Positions 1-10,219 of a DNA stretch of 64,000 bases are shown one piece after another. The stretch covers positions 66,004,291 to 66,068,290 of the forward strand of contig JALMQS010000099.1 in assembly GCA_024734495.1 (NCBI GenBank), in the 5' to 3' direction. The stretch is from Forficula auricularia. Taxonomy: Eukaryota; Arthropoda; Insecta; Dermaptera; Forficulidae. Every line of letters starts with the position of its first letter. Position 1 is the stretch's first letter. The position numbers were made by a program, and so were the translations under genes. Under the pieces are notes generated by a model, which saw only the letters and a program-made list of their open reading frames with translations, did not search any database and had not been told where the DNA came from.

Positions 1-127
1 TGCTCGAATATAGCCTGCCCACGCTGTGCGCTTTGATTTGAGACTTAAATTTGGAGCAGTTTTGAAAAAATTGCATTTTTTTGTTGCCAATAAAATATTC
101 TAAGTTAAGAAAAATAAAAACAATTAC

Positions 128-575
128 AATATCTGGTGGAGTCCTGTTTCTAGCAGCATTCGAATTGTCGAAACTGTCATATCCGCTACTGAAACTGATG
201 GATCTAGGACCCAATCGAAATTGCTGGTTCTCATGGTGGATGGGCTCGGGAAGTGCGACGGCTTGAGTTAAACTTTCTTCGAAATCCTCTCCGGTATCAC
301 CATTGGCATTAACGTCATATTCTTCTTGATGGAAATCAATTTCGGCATCGGTAGGGTCAGGGTTGATTGATGCTGATTCATTTATTTCGAATCTCCCAAC
401 AACTGAAGAATCAGCATCAATTGAAGAATGACCGCCAGTGGCGCTCTCGGCCTTCTCGTCATGGTGACTCAAAGATAGAGATGATTCTGCCGTCATGGAA
501 AAATTCAAGCTTGGTTGACTTCACTAAAACCATGGTTAGATTTACCTCCGTTTCTGTCGTATTTGTCTGTTCAAC
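128..575 (-). CDS. N-terminal coding exon of an unrecognised gene (partial)
   Basis: On the minus strand a T-tract ending in AG gives a good splice acceptor, so the exon would start at 575. TGA at 523-521 is in frame; the first Met after it is at 496-494. From there the frame is open to base 1 (about 165 codons), which is very unlikely by chance in DNA this AT-rich. The first ~123 codons are GC-richer and use coding-like codons. A possible donor (ATT|GTAATT) at 128/127 probably ends the exon; the reading beyond it is AT-rich and looks intronic. The predicted N-terminus is acidic and Ser/Asp/Glu-rich, starting MTAESSLSLSHHDEKAES, without signal peptide or membrane segment. It contains SVVGRFEINES near residues 33-43; RFEI fits the short R-F-x-V/I docking pattern for SPAK/OSR1 kinases, which can occur by chance. 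It ends with FRLGPRSISFSSGYDSFDNS and RTPPDI. I do not recognise the family. The rest of the gene lies left of the window. Confidence 0.5.
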
Positions 576-727
576 CTAAAAAAAAAATCCACTTAATTAT
601 TTTCCAAATTTTCAAAACGACTGATATTTATTATCTTTTTTTAATATAATTTTAAATTATGTGAATTAAATATATAAAATTTAATAAAAATACTTACATA
701 AAAAGTATATATTATTAATTTATTAGA

Positions 728-762
728 GAACATAGTTTCAAAGGTTTGACCTTCATCATCAG
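728..762 (-). ncRNA. Hammerhead-like motif, Penelope-type (degenerate)
   Basis: Read on the minus strand: CTGATGA, a helix II region with AAGGT pairing to ACCTT, then GAAAC-TAT-GTTC. The helix III remnant (A-C/G-T) and the UH cleavage position are recognisable. It resembles the copies at 37965-38002 and 1451-1483, all followed by TCTAAYAA-like sequence. Probably a pLTR fragment of a Penelope-like element. Confidence 0.45.
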
Positions 763-767
763 TTTTT

Positions 768-1278
768 TTAAGGAGGTTCTTTCGCGAGAATCCACACAAG
801 TTTTAGCCTCGTAACCACTCTATAAATATGAACGGTGCTAAAATTTTAGGTTATGTTTTTTTAACGTGACTGTACTTTTTACACTGCTATATTCTCTTTA
901 TGAATGGATCGTTTCCAAGCCATTGATCTTATATCCCCTCCACTAAAAATAATCGCCCAAATATGTTTTTTTTTATCAAAACTACGTGGTAAATAATTTC
1001 AATTTTTTTTTAATTTACTCCGAATATATTATTCTAACAATTATTTGTTTTTCATCAAGATGGTGAAAGTCCTTCAATGAAAAAAAAATAATGATCATAT
1101 CCCCACCCTTTCCCTATCTACCCTATGTTAAATATGTCATTTTTAATTGCAATTATTTCATGTTTGGTGTGGTAAATCGTCTTCAAATTTTAACAGTATG
1201 TGTATTATGCTTTTACTGACTTATATTCCAAGTTTCGAAGACTTCTTCATTTTTGCATTTGTGAAAGAACTACCTTAA
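768..1278. mobile_element. TTAA-flanked MITE, copy 1
   Basis: A ~511-bp element with TTAA at both edges. The inverted ends are TTAAGGAGGTTCTTTCGCGA on the left and TTAAGGTAGTTCTTTCAC read inward from the right. It aligns along its length with 10982-11499. There is no coding capacity. TTAA ends suggest mobilisation by a piggyBac-type transposase, which is an inference. Confidence 0.7.
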
Positions 1279-1316
1279 TTAGAAATATTTTTTGTATTTT
1301 TCATGGATTCAATTAC

Positions 1317-1418
1317 CCGATTGGATATAGATAAATTCGTTTTATTGTTATATAGCAATTTAGCCACATAACAAACTATAGTTGTTATATCAAAACGAAT
1401 TTATCTATATCCAATCGG
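1317..1418. repeat. Inverted repeat upstream of a hammerhead-like motif
   Basis: Arms at about 1317-1343 and 1392-1418 are near-perfect reverse complements over 27 bp, with a ~48-bp loop. The degenerate hammerhead-like motif at 1451 follows directly. A hairpin close to a ribozyme motif is also seen at 7086-7249 and 47685-47900. Confidence 0.7.
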
Positions 1419-1450
1419 ATAACAAAAACATATTTATAATTAAAAGATTG

Positions 1451-1483
1451 ATGATGAAGGTCAAACCTTCGAAACTTATGTTT
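1451..1483 (+). ncRNA. Degenerate hammerhead-like motif
   Basis: ATGATGA stands where CTGATGA is expected (C3 lost). It is followed by GAAGGT-CAA-ACCTTC as helix II, then GAAAC-TTAT-GTT. Downstream sequence (CAAGCAGAGGGCAAACC, then CTCTGCTACTGTCGAC) recurs near 38.1 and 7.26 kb, so this is one member of a dispersed Penelope-like family. Loss of C3 should inactivate cleavage. Confidence 0.4.
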
Positions 1484-1670
1484 TTTGCATCAAGCAGAGG
1501 GCAAACCTCACGATTCAATAACTCTGCTACTGTCGACAAAAAAATCTTTTTAATTAAACCCTTTTAACTTATAATGAGAGGTCAGCAATTTAAAAATACC
1601 ATTAGTCATTTTCAAAATGAGATTAATAATATCCAAAATATGATTACACAAGTTCAAAATCGGATTATTC

Positions 1671-1841
1671 GGGGGGTCGGGTAGGCTAGGCGGTAGCATG
1701 TCAGCCAGCTAACCAAGAGGACCCGAGTTCGAATCCGGCTCGGGGCATCCGGCTAAAAATCTGACCCCGAGGTAGAGACAAATTTAAAAATAAAAAATGG
1801 ATAGTATCGTAAATGGCTTATGGCTACCATGGCCGAAAAGC

Positions 1842-1877
<36 letters not shown>
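1671..1877 (+). mobile_element. tRNA-derived SINE (family 1) with poly(A) tail
   Basis: The tRNA-like head has an A-box region (GGCTAGGCGGTAGCATG) and a B-box (GAGTTCGAATCCGGC), then a unique body and a long poly(A) tail. It is bounded by a perfect 10-bp target duplication, CGGATTATTC, at 1661-1670 and 1880-1889. That supports LINE-assisted retroposition and a fairly recent insertion. A second copy is on the minus strand at 60896-61027. Confidence 0.85.
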
Positions 1878-1880
<3 letters not shown>

Positions 1881-1889
1881 GGATTATTC

Positions 1890-2220
1890 AATTTTCAAAT
1901 GAGATTAAACAATTTAAAAATGAGAATAATTAATTGAAAATTGAAAATTAATTTAAAATAGTTTCAATTCGAAATAGATGAATCCCATTTTGAAGTTGAA
2001 AAGGTATGAAACAAATTTCTTAAATTTTGAATTTTATATACGTTAACCAACTAAATAACCGAACTTCTTATCTCGGTCAAAAAGACTAATAATTTATTAG
2101 GTATCAATAGAAGTATTTTCTTTTCTTTTTTGTTAAGAGAGAATGGTGTGAGTTCTTGGTGAAACATATTTAAATAAAGTAAAGAAAATTTTAAAAAATA
2201 ATAAGTAACTTAAAATTTAA
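1890..2220. other. AT-rich stretch without recognisable features
   Basis: Low-complexity AT-rich DNA. The words GAGTTCTTGGTGAAACAT near 2150 resemble the dispersed TTGGTACTTGGTGAA sequence at 26.16 and 63.67 kb. No gene seen. Confidence 0.4.
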
Positions 2221-2355
2221 CTAGCCCAGGTTCAAGCCCGAGTCGCTGCAATCCGACTTTAATCTGATCCCTACACTAATTTAGACACACTTCCTCACAC
2301 ACACACACACTTGCAATCAAAGTCCATAATGGACTTTAGTTTCCGAAGGCCAAAA

Positions 2356-2363
<8 letters not shown>
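2221..2363 (+). mobile_element. SINE (family 2), 5'-truncated, poly(A)-tailed
   Basis: Starts inside the tRNA-like head (B-box-like GGTTCAAGCCCGAG), continues with TAATCTGATCCCTACACTAA and a CA-rich stretch, and ends ATGGACTTTAGTTTCCGAAGGCC plus poly(A) (the quoted words are separate pieces). Relatives are at 6587, 8340 (-), and 50598. Confidence 0.65.

Positions 2364-2405
<42 letters not shown>
2364..2405. repeat. (TA)n microsatellite
   Basis: About 20 TA units directly after the SINE poly(A) tail. Confidence 0.95.
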
Positions 2406-2408
<3 letters not shown>

Positions 2409-3350
2409 TATGTCCGTTCAGTTGTCAAAACATTATTTTTTGGATTTTATGAAAATGTTTATTTATATATACGAATTTGAATGATTGTTGGTCTGTCTGT
2501 CTGTTTGACCTTAATGGACTCTTACACCATTTGTCTGATTGAGATTAAATTTTTGTACACATTATTTTCTCACTTTCGCGGATAAGACTGATTTAGTATC
2601 ATCAATTTAAAATCAATTTAATTTTTCAATTTTATTCACAGGCCCTAAAATAAATATGAATGAATAGATTTTTGTTATAATAATAGAAAGAGAACAAAAG
2701 GCTTCTTTTTAGATCTTTTCAGACCTATTCATTCAGAAAAGGGTAGATGGTTTGTTTACTTGGCCTTTTATATTTATGAAAAATTAAGTTATTTTTTTTA
2801 AATATTTATATTTTTAATTAAAGGTAATCTGGTCACCAAGAAATCTGTACAATTGTCTATTTATAAAAATATTTAATATCTTAGTGTTGCTTTCTAAATT
2901 TTAGAGAAAGCAACTTTTTTTTCTTTTTTTGAAAAAATTTTACAATTGAATAAGGAGAAATTCTCCCGAAACGTTTTGTTTTTTTAAAATAAACGTGTTT
3001 TGGATTGTTTTTTTATAAAAAATATTTGGATTTTTTTAATTTATAAAACAACCAATAAATTTTTTTCTTTTCTATAAAACTTTTTTTATAAAAACAATTT
3101 TATTTATATTTATTTGAAAGTAGGTATTATAGATAAAAATATTTTAACTCAATTTTTGTGGTTTATTTGTTTTGTTATAATTAAAAATGATTTTTGAAAT
3201 TATTTATAACAAATATAAATAGTTCATTGCCAATAGTTGAAGTAAAATTTTAAGTATTATTGGACTTATTTTTTATAAGTATAAATATATATTGAAGTAA
3301 ACAATCAGAAGAAAATAGGAACAATCAAACAGTGTTTAAACCATGCGACC
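2406..3350. other. AT-rich stretch, mostly unannotated
   Basis: No gene seen. It contains one degenerate hammerhead-like motif (2946-2975) and T-rich low-complexity sequence. Confidence 0.4.
2946..2975 (+). ncRNA. Degenerate hammerhead-like motif
   Basis: TTGAATA in place of CTGANGA, GGAGAAATTCTCC as helix II, then GAAACGTT. The flanks ACAA and TTGT can pair as helix I. Core positions are lost, so this is a relic. Confidence 0.25.
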
Positions 3351-3356
3351 AATTGC

Positions 3357-3389
3357 GACGTTTCGCCAAATTTATTCTGGCTTCATCAG
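3357..3389 (-). ncRNA. Hammerhead-like motif with intact core
   Basis: Minus strand: CTGATGA, GCCA...TGGC as helix II, GAAACGTC. All invariant core bases are present. Helix III is reduced to essentially nothing (A-CG-U). Only two clear helix I pairs are visible, so activity is doubtful. Confidence 0.45.
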
Positions 3390-3487
3390 GCTCTATACAA
3401 AAACGAACACAATTGAATTATTCATAATCATCAACTTCAACCCAGACACATAATAATTCAATTACCTTGATCAAACTTTTAAAACAC

Positions 3488-3516
3488 TATATATATAATA
3501 ATAATAATAATAATAA
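3488..3516. repeat. (ATA)n microsatellite
   Basis: A run of ATA/TAA triplets. Confidence 0.9.
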
Positions 3517-3559
3517 AACAATTTACACAAAAGGTAATCAATTTTGGACAGCTAATACC

Positions 3560-3647
3560 TCAATCCCGAGACGCCGCCCGCCAGGGCACCCCTCCCGGAG
3601 GGTCTAGTTAGGACAGGCGTGCCGGAGCCACGCCGGGTACTGCTAGT
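3560..3647 (+). mobile_element. Helitron/Helentron-like 3' end (truncated)
   Basis: A GC-rich island in AT-rich DNA, with a perfect 6-bp stem GGCGTG/CACGCC at 3616-3634, followed by GGGTACTGCTAGT. The terminal hairpin plus CTAGT, then ATACCTATATA, matches the end of the element at 43123-43771. Only the 3' part is present. Confidence 0.5.
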
Positions 3648-3881
3648 ATACCTATATACCTATATGTGTGTGTGAGTATTGCCCCCCCCCCCCACCCACC
3701 AAGACAAAATCCTCAAATCCTGGGAACGCCACTATGTCCCTTGAATAGCAACCACTTGAGGTCAATACAATAAAATTTAATCTTAAATTTGAAAATTTTC
3801 CTCTAGACATTTGATGCTTTATTATAAAACGAATTTTTGTGGTTTCTATAAATGAATTGTATTATTTCTGATAATAATATC

Positions 3882-4636
3882 CCAAACAAAACATTCTGTG
3901 AAAAAACAGGCCAAGTTCGAAAAGTGGTGAAATCTAATGTGCATCCAATCTAAATTCACCAAGAATAATTAAGTTGGAGAGATCTACTATTTTCTCGACC
4001 TAATTATTCTTGGCGAATTTAACTTGGCTGCACATTAGATTTCACTACGTTTTTGAACTTCGCCTGTTTTTCCACAGAATGTTTTGGTTTGGATTTCTCT
4101 GCTTTTTGTAAGCCCGTTGGTCAAAACGGCTAGAATTTTTATTTTTTACCCTCCTTCTATTTTGGGTGGTTAGTTTTTGCATTTCTAGCCTTCTGGGGGC
4201 CCAAAGAATATGTATACAACATTTGGTTGAGTTTGGTCCAAAGGTCTAGAATTTTTATTTATGACCACCTCCCTCCCCCATTTCGGGTAGTTAATTTTTG
4301 CATTTCTAACTTTCTGCGAGCCCACAGAATATGTATACAAAATTTGGTTGAGTTTGGTCCAACGGGTTAGAATGTTTTTTGATCCTCCCTCCATTTTGAA
4401 CGGGTTGAAAGATAGAAAGTTTGGATTTTTGGAATTTTTTCCTATGTTTGTGTCTCAAAGCTCAACTAGCAGGCGAAATTTCATGATCCTGGAATGATTG
4501 GAAGTACCCTAGAGGTTTTGATTACCTGTCAGTGAGTCAGTGAGTGCCAAAATTAGCTATATTCTCAGGTCCATATCTCAGAATTCATTTAAGCTATATT
4601 ATTGAAATTTGGTACTCTCCTCAAGTTAGATTATAT
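3882..4636 (+). mobile_element. Composite element A, copy 1
   Basis: Three modules in order: a 211-bp palindromic cap (3882-4092, outer words CATTCTGTG and CACAGAATG); about three degenerate ~110-bp tandem monomers (4100-4400, with ATGTATACAAAATTTGGTTG and GAGTTTGGTCCAAAGG); and a ~230-bp body containing GTCAGTGAGTCAGTGAGTG. The same order occurs inverted at 62500-63189, so it is a mobile unit. No coding capacity. The superfamily is unknown. Confidence 0.7.
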
Positions 4637-4653
4637 AAATAAATATATATATA

Positions 4654-5345
4654 TATTTTTTTAATGCAATCGAATGCAAGAAGTGGCGCACCAGTAAAGA
4701 TGCAGCCCCTATGGATCTCGAAAGACCCTTGGAAGAGAATGGAAAGTTGATTAAGTGAGAGGGTGGAGACGTAGGTGTTTATGCACTCGGGTTTTGAAGG
4801 TTTGAAGATTATAAGTGCTGGGAAAGATGGAGGCTGGGAGAGTTCCAGTTCCTTGAAGTCATGAGGATATACGTATTGGCGAATGAAGTGGTCCGGCACT
4901 TTTCTAATTTGACGGTGAAAGTGTGTTGGGAGTCGGCAAACGCGTGCTACGCGCAAATCATGCTTTGAGGGGAATTATTGATTTTATATCTCATCAGAGC
5001 ACCTGCCGTGATAGTATCTATAGAAAAGGGAAAGGGCAGAGACATTTCTTGAGCTAGCGAGTCGTGGGAGTCGGTGAGGGTAGAATCGTCAGCGTTTCTG
5101 AATTGTATCCAGGGTAGCAAGAAAATATTTAGAGGCTCCTCTCCATAGATGAGAGCCGTATTCGAAACAGGGGCGGATTTGGGCCTTGTAGATGGTGAGA
5201 AGATGTGGGGGCGTGAAAAATCGCTTGGACCTATATAGACGTAATTTCAGCTCTTTATCTCAAATGGATTCCGAGCTGCAGAGGGGTCGAAATTGACTCG
5301 AAATGGTTCGTGTAAATAGCGTGTACGGCCAAGCCAATACTCGAA
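4654..5345 (-). pseudogene. LINE reverse-transcriptase C-terminal fragment, decayed
   Basis: On the minus strand, frames interrupted by stops and frameshifts read RLYKAQIRPCFEYGSHLWRG, then KYFLATLDTIQKR, then RRNVSALSLFYRYYHGRC-like sequence, then PASIFPSTYNLQTFKTRVHK. This is the typical end of jockey/CR1-group LINE reverse transcriptases (C-terminal to the RT catalytic domain). It is followed by a short 3' tail ending in A-rich sequence near 4654. The copy is 5'-truncated and dead. The fragment at 40579-40889 belongs to the same or a closely related family. Confidence 0.75.
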
Positions 5346-6000
5346 CTTGGCCTGCGCATGCAGTGCGCTTTGATAACAAGAACATTATATTATGATATAA
5401 ATAAACATATGTGTATAGAATGAAAAAAATTTGAATCTTATGTGAACAAATTTATACAGGAAAAAAATCGTAATACGTACCAAAAAAATGCAGATAGAAA
5501 AAAAATATTTTAAAAGTTGTTATAGAATATAAATGTTTATAAATAATACTAAAATTTCAAAATTAAATATAAATACAAAATCTAATATGCCGTGTTTTTA
5601 CTTCATAGAGTATACTTCCGTGTTTCCATCTTGATAGTAAATATTACGTACTAAATCATAGAGTATAATTATAAATAGTGACAAATTTTTTAAATTTTTT
5701 TCTAATTAATGATTAAAATCAATTTTAATTAATAAATTAAACACATCTGCTCGACATGAAATAGTTTTATATGTATTTGTGATTTTTATTTTTATTTATT
5801 TTTTATAAAGAAAATTCAATTTATTTTGTTGGTTAGACTGAAGATGTAGCAATTTTTTCTGGTTAAGCCATCCCTCGTAAAATATGCAAATAATAATAAT
5901 AGTTTATATTAAAAGATTTTAGTTATTTTCTAATTATACGATCTGTGGTCGAAATCAAAAAAAAACCTCAATGAATAGTAAATATTTGCTCTTCTTTTTC
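5346..6000. other. AT-rich stretch without recognisable features
   Basis: Low GC, no long frame. The first bases (CCTGCGCATGCAGTGCGCTTTG at 5347-5368 in part) resemble the window's first 35 bases, suggesting a shared dispersed repeat. Confidence 0.35.
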
Positions 6001-6029
6001 TAGTGCCATACTCGACTTCGAGCGACAGC

Positions 6030-6216
6030 GATAACTATGGAGACTATCCTCTCCATTGTAATTTTAATGGGAAAATTTTTCACAGGGGTGGTTTCCCATT
6101 GCCTTCCCCTGAAGGAATCAGATTATAGGCGGTCACATATTTGCATCTAGCCGGACTTGAACCCACGCTAGCTTGATTGGAAGGCATGCACTTTAACCAT
6201 TCGGCCAACCTGACTC
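6030..6216 (-). mobile_element. tRNA-derived SINE (family 2 head), minus strand
   Basis: On the minus strand a well-kept tRNA-like promoter: A-box TGGCCGAATGGTTAAAGTGC and B-box GGGTTCAAGTCCGGC, then CTATAATCTGATTCC and the body word GAAGGCAATGGGAAACCAC. The head is tRNA-like but embedded in SINE sequence, so it is not a functional tRNA gene. Confidence 0.75.
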
Positions 6217-6586
6217 TTAAATATTTATTACATGACACAAATACACCTGTTTTATAAAAACAATTACTAACATCAAAAGTTTTTAAAATAATATTCACTT
6301 CAATAATGGAAAATATTTTACTGAAATCTATTAAAGTCCATAAAACAAGAAAAATGTGTGTTTTTCATCCTCATTATAAAAAATTCAGAAGATATAAAAA
6401 AGTACCTAACCCTATTTAGGAAAACTGAACTGAAGGAATAAGATCTTTTATACTGGCTTATCGACAAAGCGCTTCTGCGCTTTACCCATTTTATAGATAG
6501 GTGCATGTGCTCTGGTTAATTAAAATTAATAATTTCCCTCAAAGCCTCTTTTGCGTGTAGTACACGATTTGGGGAGTAGGAACACC

Positions 6587-6795
6587 CATCTGGTTGGCCG
6601 AGAGTGGAGAGTCGTTGCCTATGGATCAGCTAGCCCGGGCTCAATCCCTATTCTCTCCAAATATTTGACCAGCTATAATCTGATCCCTACATCAAATTAC
6701 ACACAATTCCACAATCATGCAAACACATTCAGGAAAAAATAAATAACTCTAACAAGTGGCTAAATGGGAATTTAATCCCGAGGCTAATAAATAAA
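6587..6795 (+). mobile_element. SINE (family 2), nearly full length
   Basis: tRNA-like head (TGGTTGGCCGAGAGTGGAGA, degenerate B-box GGCTCAATCCC), then TATAATCTGATCCCTAC, and a tail of AATAAATAAATAAA. It follows closely after the opposite-strand copy at 6030-6216. Confidence 0.65.
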
Positions 6796-7085
6796 TAAAA
6801 ACTGGACCTAAGACTTTATAATAATGTAATCTTCATCCCCATGACAAATTCTATTTGTCAAATTTTTCAAAATATTTAGATATACAGTGAAAATCGCTTA
6901 GCATGAAACGGAGGGGACTGAAATATTTCTTCTTGTTAAAAGAATTTCGTGTTAAACATATTGCATTGCAAATAAAAAAAACTATGTATACTCACCAAAA
7001 TTTCATTTATTAAAGTACCTACATCCTATTAGATACACTACATTTGAAATTATGTAATATACATTTTGTACATACATATGTATCG

Positions 7086-7249
7086 AAGGAGACAATAAAA
7101 GAGTGTGTCTTCTGATCTTCATAAATTAATTCCTGTGAATCCATTTTAATAGACTGATGAAGAGGGCAAAGCCCTCGAAACTATAGTCTCGTTATAAATA
7201 AATAAAATTTATAATTCCAGCAGAAGACACACTCTTTTATTGTCTCCTT
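7086..7249. repeat. Hairpin (29-bp arms) enclosing a hammerhead motif
   Basis: Arms at 7086-7114 and 7221-7249 are reverse complements (AGACAATAAAAGAGTGTGTC on the left). The ~105-bp loop contains the intact-core hammerhead motif at 7154-7188. The sequence just beyond, TCTGCTACTCTCGGC, recurs at 38.15 kb and near 1.53 kb, linking it to a Penelope-like family. Confidence 0.8.
7154..7188 (+). ncRNA. Hammerhead ribozyme motif, type I, Penelope-type
   Basis: CTGATGA, then a perfect helix II (GAGGGC-AAA-GCCCTC), then GAAAC-TATA-GTC. Helix III is the 2-bp stem A-C/G-U closed by TATA, with C as the cleavage-site base. Helix I can form between AATAGA upstream and TC(GT)TAT downstream with a small bulge. 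All invariant core bases are present. Hammerheads with very short helix III are an established part of the pLTRs of Penelope-like elements. Activity is inferred, not shown; such short-stem forms may need dimers. Confidence 0.75.
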
Positions 7250-7305
7250 CAATATATAAAAATTCTGCTACTCTCGGCAAAAAAACTTTCAATTTACATA
7301 TGTAT

Positions 7306-7480
7306 CAGTGCCGTGCGGCGCATCCCTAAAATTTCAAAAAATTTAGAGTATTTTCAAATTATTATCCGTTATTTCAAATATTTCTATAAAAAAAATTGTT
7401 TTGAAAACTATAATGGTTCTCGAAATGAAACAAAATTGTTGCATAGTTTCAATGGGCAATTAAAATGAATGATTTCTCCC
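7306..7480. mobile_element. hAT-like MITE, left part (split copy)
   Basis: Starts CAGTGCCGTGCGGCGCAT followed by CCTAAAATTTCAAAA, matching the reverse complement of the right end of the MITE at 20073-20288. The matching other half seems to be at 10610-10768, with about 3.1 kb of other repeats between them. Confidence 0.45.
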
Positions 7481-7704
7481 GAAAAGGGTGCTGATAGAAG
7501 TATTGAGGTCCCTGCCTAGTATATCTACTAGTTCAAGCATGTCAAAGACAAGTCTAGACGAGTTTTAATCGAATGAAAATTGTTCTCGCTTGGGAACTAT
7601 TAAAATAGTAATAATACAAAAAAGGAATAAATAAAGATAATTCGAGAATTTCTGGACTAATCCATTTCTAACAACTCTCAATATATAAGATCGGAAATAA
7701 CTAA

Positions 7705-7900
7705 GAGCCCGGTTGTATGTCGCAAAGTAAATGCTTTTTACCACTAACACAGGGTAGATGGTAAATGGAGGGACTGGAATGGCCAATCAGATGCCAGGCA
7801 CTGAAAGTTCCTGTCATCTGATTGGCCATTCCAGTCCCTCCATTTACCATCTACCCTGTGTTAGTGGTAAAGCATTTACTTTGCGACATACAACCTGCCC
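7705..7900. mobile_element. Palindromic PIF/Harbinger-like MITE
   Basis: A 196-bp element that is almost one hairpin: arms of ~90 bp around a short centre near 7800. Flanked by TAA direct repeats at 7702-7704 and 7901-7903. The ends read G(A)GCCCGGTTGTATGTC, similar to the element at 27271. A 3-bp TWA duplication fits PIF/Harbinger. Confidence 0.75.
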
Positions 7901-8334
7901 TAAGAGGGCTCTAGACAAGTCAGACCTTCCTTATGAGTAGAGACCGGATTCCTATGCAATTGCATATTTTGTTTGCCGCCACATACGACCCATGGGATCA
8001 ATTATCTATTCGAATTATGCATCTAGGATACTATGGGTTAAATTTTATACTGGATATTTTTGCATATTTGAGTAATATTGCATAAAAGTGCATATTTGAA
8101 GGATTTTTGTCAAATATTGCCTATTTCGTGCCAAATACAGATTTTTTAAAGTTCCTTAAATTTGCCCCCATTACATCTGAGAAAGTGGAGCGCTCCTTTT
8201 CATTGTATAAATCAAATTTAAGTCACCCTAGATATAATAACCAGAATACAATTTAGAAAAATACTTGTAAACATTATTTACAATTACAATCAAATTTTAA
8301 TTATTTTTGAGATTCTTTGTTAATTATTTTATTT

Positions 8335-8470
8335 TATTTTTTAATGGCCTTCGGTAACTATAGCCCATTTTGGCCATTGACTGCTCGTGTATGTGTGTGA
8401 AAGTGTGTGTAAATTAGTGTAGTGATCAGATTATAGCCGGACAAATATTTGCATTATTTTATTTGTTTAT
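8335..8470 (-). mobile_element. SINE (family 2) 3' part, minus strand
   Basis: Minus strand: TATAATCTGATCACTACAC, CA-rich stretch, TCAATGGCCAAAATGGGC, GAAGGCCATTAAAAAA. The tRNA-like head is mostly missing. Confidence 0.65.
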
Positions 8471-8580
8471 TATTTCTACAATAACAAAAGCTTCTTAATA
8501 TAAAAATTAAAAGCAATACAATAGAATCGTGTCTGTTAAATAAAAATACCCCCCCCCCCGTATTTTTTCGATCACATATT

Positions 8581-9294
8581 TACTTTACCATACAGGGTAT
8601 GGTCAAGTATTGTAATCGTGCATGAAAAAAGTGTTTTTTTCCTTCTTTTTTTCGAAATATCTCAAAAACGGCTGAAACTATTTTGATTAAAAAAATTGAA
8701 CAAAACCTTGGCATTTCGCTCTACAAAAAAGCTCTAAGAAGTGAACATCGAAAAAATTATATTTTTCGAGATAATAATTGTTTTGTTATAATGTCTGTCA
8801 GTCTGGTTGTCCGGTTGGGTGTCTGTTAGTCTGTGCGTTACCAAATTTTTGTAGACGAGCTATCTCAAAAACTAGTTCGAATATCGAAACCAAACCTCAC
8901 ATGTAGTTTTGGTCCATTGAGATTAAGAGCTGATTAGATTTTGGTGCAGATCGACCCAAAATGAAGGGGGTGGAGAGGGGGTTAAAAATTACAAATCTAT
9001 CTACTAATTTTGTATACATAATCAGTGGACCCTCAGAAGTCTAAAAATGCAAAAACTAACAGCCCAAAATGGGGGGGGGGGGGCATGGTCAAAAAATGAA
9101 AATCTAAGTTCTTGTGCCAAACTCAACCAAATTTTGTATACATAATCAGTGGGCCCCCAGGAGTCTAAAAATGCAAAAACTAACCCACCTACATGAATAT
9201 AAATAATTTTATTAAATATTAAATATAAGTGAGGGGCCAGGTTGTATGGTAAAGTGAAGTGGATGGCCACATCAGAACACGTCAGCTAATTTGA
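8581..9294 (-). mobile_element. Composite element B, copy 1
   Basis: Inverted relative to 35722-36425. Ends share ACTTTACCATACA-type inverted repeats, with TGATGTGGCCATCCACTT at the outer right edge. Inside are two to three of the ~115-bp monomers also found in element A, and a block reading (minus strand) ATTGAGATTAAGAGCTGATT-like words, then CATGCACGATTACAATACTTG. No coding capacity seen; chance frames exist only in the monomers. Confidence 0.7.
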
Positions 9295-9447
9295 AACATT
9301 ATTATATTCATTTTATTCAAGAGCACCTATTATTTCTTTGAGTTTAATGATTTTTTAATAGATTAAATATAATGAGAATTTTGTGAAATTTTTACTCAAT
9401 AAAAGTATATAGTTGACACTTGGTGTCTATAGCTTACTTTAACATTT

Positions 9448-9488
9448 TTAACCGACTTCAAAAAAGGAGGAGGTTCTCTATTCGATTG

Positions 9489-9532
<44 letters not shown>

Positions 9533-10219
9533 TGCCTATGTTACCTCATATCTCCGCTAATTGTCAACCGATTTTGAAAATTTTTTTTGCATTGGGTCCA
9601 GTCTAGCTTCCGATTGGTCCCATTTTTTTTTTCGATTTTTTTCATAGGTATTAGACCTTTTTTATTAGGTTTGTTTAGGTTGTTTAGACCTAACCTCTTT
9701 GTTTATGAACCGATTTCGATGGTTCTTTTTTTATCCGAAAGGGGGTGTCTTAGGGATGGTGTCATATTAATTTGGTCAAGTTCTGATGATATAATCACTA
9801 TTAATAACATCACTAAAAAGAGAAAAATAAAAATTTTTAAGAAAAAAATAAAAACCGACTTCAAAAAATTAAGTGCAACAAATATAAAAATACACTAAAA
9901 GGTATAAAATAATTATTATCTTATTTAGTTACAACTAAACGACGAAATATTAACACGAAATTACTTTTTGAAGTTGGTGCCAAAAATATACCTTTTATGA
10001 ATCGCACTCGACGGATCTTACTTAGTACGTTTGGCGGGTACGCTCGCTTATAGGTATAGTTTGTTTGGCACCGACTTTAAAAAGTAATTTCGTGTTAATA
10101 TTTCGTCGTTTAGTTGTAACTAAATAAGATAATAATTATTTTATACCTTTTAGTGTATTTTTATATTTGTTGCACTTAATTTTTTGAAGTCGGTTTTTAT
10201 TTTTTCTTAAAAATTTTTT
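9448..10219 (+). mobile_element. GACTTC element (family C), copy 1
   Basis: Begins TTAACCGACTTCAAAAAAGG, then a T-tract and a ~300-bp body. It ends in a 391-bp near-perfect palindrome (9829-10219) whose arms carry GAAGTCGGT/ACCGACTTC words again and whose centre is near 10024. Two other long copies (22460-23170 reversed; 34575-35328) and fragments at 21041-21092 and 32378-32520 define the family. It is non-autonomous; the superfamily is unknown. Confidence 0.75.
9487..9531. repeat. Poly(T) tract
   Basis: About 44 consecutive T in the family C element; the copies elsewhere have only short tracts here, so it has expanded. Confidence 0.9.

Noticed and set aside
6130..6216. tRNA gene
   Set aside because: A- and B-boxes are good, but no cloverleaf with acceptor stem is evident and the sequence continues into a SINE body shared with other copies.
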